The notes beneath the pieces are model-generated. The model did not search any database, had not been told where the DNA came from, and worked only from the letters and a program-made list of their open reading frames with translations. A stretch of 36,802 nt of DNA from positions 1-36,802 of IMG/VR virus record IMGVR_UViG_3300010399_000061; one strand, written 5' to 3'. Both the position numbers and the translations under genes were made by a program. Below, one piece after another: positions 34,073-36,802 of this stretch; the stretch's first letter is position 1, and every line of letters begins with the position of its first letter. This DNA comes from a virus.

Positions 34073-36533
34073 GGTTACTACACGGAAGTTTTCTGAATTT
34101 ATAGACGGCGGTGATATTGATACCAGTGATATCACGGTAGGTTTGCGCGCGCCCGGAAATACCCAGTTTAACAATCCATGGGTATTTCTGCCGCCCGGAA
34201 CGACCGCTGAACGTCCGGTACCGGCTGCCGATAACTATTACAAACTACGTGTTAATACTGATTTGTCGGTGTATGAATATTATGACCCGATATCCATGAC
34301 GTGGGTCGAATTATCTGCAGGCGGCGGGGGAAGTGTTAATCCGGGCTTAATGAATGATATCGCCTTTTATCCTGCCAATGGTACAACGCTGTCTCCAATA
34401 AATAGCGCCATTAATGCAGTTCTTGCTTCCAATGGAAGTGGCGTTCCAGCCATGGTGACGACGTTACCTACAGGTTTAACCATTCCGGGCGCAACCATTA
34501 CAGGATCTACCGCCGCATTATTATCAGGCTCTGTTGTTGCAGCCCCTGTTGCCGGTAACGATTTGGTCAATAAAACCTATGCTGACGGACTATATACCGC
34601 TTCTGTACATTCGATTACCGGAACAACCAATCAGGTAATAGTATCCAGTCCGACAGGAGACGTAACTTTAAGTTTGCCACAAGATATTGCAACGGGCAGC
34701 TCGCCAACCTTTTCAGCTTTGACATTAACCACAAGTACTGACCACGGAATAATGCTGGGTAATGCAGCAAGCCCGTTGATTTCCATCCCGCCAATTTCAT
34801 TATCAGGAATTCCGGTTATTTCTCAGGGATTATCAGCCGACCCAACCTACGGTACAGCCGTAGTTGCAGGAGGGGGAACAGGAAATACCACATTTACGGC
34901 CTACTCGGTGATATGCGCTGGAACCACGGCAACAGGTGCATTTCAGAATGTTTCAGGATTGGGAACGGCCAATCAGGTACTGGTTTCCAACGGTGCTGGC
35001 GCTTTACCCAGTTGGCAATCAGTACCCGGTGTAGTACCTGCGGCTTTAAGCAAAACAGACGATACCAATGTCACCCTGACATTAGGCGGCTCTCCTCTAA
35101 CAGCGTTGCTGCAAGCTACATCATTAACTTTAGGATGGACGGGTACACTTGCTTTTAACAGGGGCGGCACAGGAGTTAGTTCTGTAACCACAACTCCAAC
35201 GGCTACAGCTTTTGCCGGTTGGGATGCGAATTCAAACCTTTCAGCAAATAATTTTCTCGCCGGATTTGCCACTACTCCAACAGCCGCAGCCACAACCGTA
35301 TTAACTGTAGCCAGCAAGGAAATTCAGGAATTTACAGGAGTTACCACACAAACTGTAACGCTTCCTGTGACATCCACTCTGGTTACCGGGCAATCCTTTT
35401 ACATTATCAATAATTCAAGTGGTGCTGTAACGGTCAATTCATCCGGCGGTAATGCTGTTCAGGTAATGGCTGCAAATACATCCTTGATTGTTACCTGTGT
35501 TTTAACAAGTGGTACAACAGCGGCCTCGTGGAATGGTAGTTATATTGTTGATGCCGGTGGCGGCGTATCACCCGGAACTATTAACCAGCTTGCATATTAT
35601 GCGGCAACCGGGAATGTGGTTAGCGGCTTATCCAATTCTCAGGGCGATTTGTTATATGGAAGTGCAGCCAATACAATCTCATTGCTGGCCAAAGATACGA
35701 ATGCCACACGTTATTTATCAAATACAGGAACTACAAATAACCCGGCATGGGCGCAAGTTAATCTTGCCAATGGTGTAACAGGTAACTTGCCTGTAACAAA
35801 CCTGAATTCAGGAACTAGCGCCAGCGCTACTACGTACTGGTCCGGAGCAGGGACATGGACGACTCCAGCGGGTAGCGGATTTACTACGGTTGTTACTCAG
35901 GTATTTACCTCAGGTACGGGAACCTACACCCCAACATCGGGCATGAAATATTGTATTGTAGAATGTGTGGGAAGCGGCGGTGCTGGTGGTGGGTCGACAG
36001 GGGCTGTAGGCAACTTCGGGGCAGGAGGTGGAGGCGGTGGTGGTGCATATGCCAGAAAAACTTTATCAGCGGCGACTGTTGGCGCATCACAAACCTATAC
36101 AGTTGGAGCAGGCGGGACACCGGGGGCAGCAGGCGCAACAAACGGTAATAATGGTAATTCCAGCTCACTGGGATCCCTTGTTGTTGCAACAGGTGGAGGC
36201 GGTGGAGGTGGCGCAGGTTTTAGCACTACCGCGCAACCAAGTGGCGCAGGTGGCGCAGCCGGCACTGGAACGACCGGTGATTTTATATCCGCAGGTGGAA
36301 CAGGTACAGGAAGTTTTAACCTTGGTGGCCCCTTTGGTATTGCAGGTAAGGGAGGCAATAGCGTTTTGGGTGGCGCAGCTCTTGCCAAAACCTCTGCTGA
36401 CGGCGTGGTGGCCGGTAATGCTGGACAAAACTATGGCTCAGGAGGCGGAGGCGGCGTTACATCAAATTCTGGCACAAGTGTAGCAGGCGGCGCAGGTGCA
36501 GGCGGAATAGTAATCATTACGGAATTTATTTAA
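34071..36533 (+). CDS. receptor-binding tail fibre with polyglycine C-terminal domain
   Basis: 820 residues. N-terminal attachment module about 1-85 (FSEFIDGGDIDTSDITVGLR, APGNTQFNNPWVFLPPG). Residues 100-560 form a Ser/Thr/Gly-rich shaft with recurrent motifs (ASNGSGVPAM, NQVLVSNGAGALPSWQ, GGTGNTTFTAYSVICAG). From about 605 a glycine-rich domain begins with YTPTSGMKYCIVECVGSGGA and runs through blocks of six to eight Gly (GGGGGGGAYARK, ATGGGGGGGAGF), closing with GAGAGGIVIITEF. This is the widespread fibre-tip fold in which polyglycine-II helices form a sandwich with exposed loops binding receptor, as in T-even-like adhesins. Probably the main host-range determinant. Confidence 0.85.
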   Translation: MVTTRKFSEFIDGGDIDTSDITVGLRAPGNTQFNNPWVFLPPGTTAERPVPAADNYYKLRVNTDLSVYEYYDPISMTWVELSAGGGGSVNPGLMNDIAFYPANGTTLSPINSAINAVLASNGSGVPAMVTTLPTGLTIPGATITGSTAALLSGSVVAAPVAGNDLVNKTYADGLYTASVHSITGTTNQVIVSSPTGDVTLSLPQDIATGSSPTFSALTLTTSTDHGIMLGNAASPLISIPPISLSGIPVISQGLSADPTYGTAVVAGGGTGNTTFTAYSVICAGTTATGAFQNVSGLGTANQVLVSNGAGALPSWQSVPGVVPAALSKTDDTNVTLTLGGSPLTALLQATSLTLGWTGTLAFNRGGTGVSSVTTTPTATAFAGWDANSNLSANNFLAGFATTPTAAATTVLTVASKEIQEFTGVTTQTVTLPVTSTLVTGQSFYIINNSSGAVTVNSSGGNAVQVMAANTSLIVTCVLTSGTTAASWNGSYIVDAGGGVSPGTINQLAYYAATGNVVSGLSNSQGDLLYGSAANTISLLAKDTNATRYLSNTGTTNNPAWAQVNLANGVTGNLPVTNLNSGTSASATTYWSGAGTWTTPAGSGFTTVVTQVFTSGTGTYTPTSGMKYCIVECVGSGGAGGGSTGAVGNFGAGGGGGGGAYARKTLSAATVGASQTYTVGAGGTPGAAGATNGNNGNSSSLGSLVVATGGGGGGGAGFSTTAQPSGAGGAAGTGTTGDFISAGGTGTGSFNLGGPFGIAGKGGNSVLGGAALAKTSADGVVAGNAGQNYGSGGGGGVTSNSGTSVAGGAGAGGIVIITEFI

Positions 36534-36551
36534 ACAACAAGGAAGCAATAA

Positions 36552-36761
36552 ATGTACGATTTGGGAAAATTAGAGGCTCAATTAACTCAATATGTTTTAC
36601 AGAAATCACAGCATCAGGAAATGTTTCATAAATTATGTGGTGCAATTGAAGCCATACAAGGTTTAATTGCCAGCATTAAAGAGGAATTGGAAGCAAAACA
36701 AAAGGAGCAAGAAGATGGCAAAACTGACAACGAAAGCTCGCAACAGCCTCCCGAAGAGTGA
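36552..36761 (+). CDS. 69-residue coiled-coil protein
   Basis: MYDLGKLEAQLTQYVLQKSQ, helical with heptads to about residue 48, then a disordered Gln/Glu/Ser tail (EQEDGKTDNESSQQPPEE). ACAAGGAAGC precedes the start. It overlaps the DUF6582-like gene by 47 bases in a different frame. It could be a fibre chaperone given its place right after the fibre gene, as in many phages; no family match supports that. Confidence 0.6.
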   Translation: MYDLGKLEAQLTQYVLQKSQHQEMFHKLCGAIEAIQGLIASIKEELEAKQKEQEDGKTDNESSQQPPEE

Positions 36762-36802
36762 TTTTGCAGGTCCTGACAGGAGCTACCCAGTTAATGACAA
36801 AA
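36715..36802 (+). CDS. DUF6582-like small phage protein, N-terminal part (continues at 2)
   Basis: First 29 codons, MAKLTTKARNSLPKSDFAGP then DRSYPVNDK, starting after a strong AAAGGAG. The last eight bases equal the first eight of the window. Collapsing that overlap continues the frame to the stop at 142, giving about 73 residues. Simple end-to-end joining would break the frame. Function is unknown; see the entry at 2-142. Confidence 0.75.
   Translation, partial: MAKLTTKARNSLPKSDFAGPDRSYPVNDK

Noticed and set aside
36028-36483. 151-codon ORF in another frame of the polyglycine region
   Set aside because: Open only because of GGN repeats; Gln/Val/Ala-biased translation with no start signal.

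Overview
The window is best read as one complete, circularly permuted genome of a short-tailed, P22-like phage (podovirus morphology inferred from its gene set). The last gene at the right edge (from 36715) continues in frame into the left edge (2-142) once an 8-base terminal overlap, TGACAAAA, is collapsed. The head and tail genes follow P22 order: small and large terminase, P22-type portal, scaffold, P22-type coat, gp4-like adaptor, gp10-like hub, ejection proteins. The base composition leans to AT, and Shine-Dalgarno sites (AAGGA, GGAG) precede most genes. The host is therefore a Gram-negative bacterium, probably a gammaproteobacterium; nothing seen names a species. No integrase, CI-type repressor, DNA polymerase, holin or spanin was recognised.

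Layout. 1-2174 (+) ends the late region: small basic proteins, a fibre-like structural protein, a T4-type lysozyme and a translationally coupled VRR-NUC nuclease. 2248-11205 (-) is one compact leftward early operon of about 21 genes, mostly joined by ATGA or TAAATG junctions. It carries a P-loop ATPase (Sak4-like), an SSB-like protein, a Cas4/RecB-like nuclease, an SF2 helicase, an AP2 protein and many small proteins, including a tandem family of C-terminal zinc-knuckle paralogues. 11206-11331 is a divergent control region. 11332-15587 (+) holds a P22-Cro-like regulator, a membrane/zinc protein, an IS66 TnpA-TnpB-like pair with no transposase, structured RNA leaders, an O-like replication initiator containing iteron-like repeats, and a cold-shock protein. 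15594-16790 (-) is a second leftward cluster of small proteins, including two genes shorter than 60 codons. 16943-29899 (+) is packaging, head, tail and ejection. 29896-30628 (-) is a tandem set of coiled-coil/membrane proteins. 30735-36802 (+) is tail appendages, interrupted by an antisense HNH gene.

How it fits together. One 19-bp operator pattern (TATGGYA-N5-TRYCRTA) recurs in the three divergent intergenic regions at about 11.27, 16.84 and 30.67 kb. At the first two it overlaps predicted promoters. A Cro-like protein made from 11332 could shut down all the leftward early transcripts. Replication probably starts inside the initiator gene, as in lambda. The Sak4/SSB/nuclease/helicase set would supply recombination, and the coat gene appears to have its own promoter and a structured leader. 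The most unusual elements are the IS66 TnpA-TnpB pair placed directly after the Cro gene, followed by a folded RNA, and the shared operator regulon.
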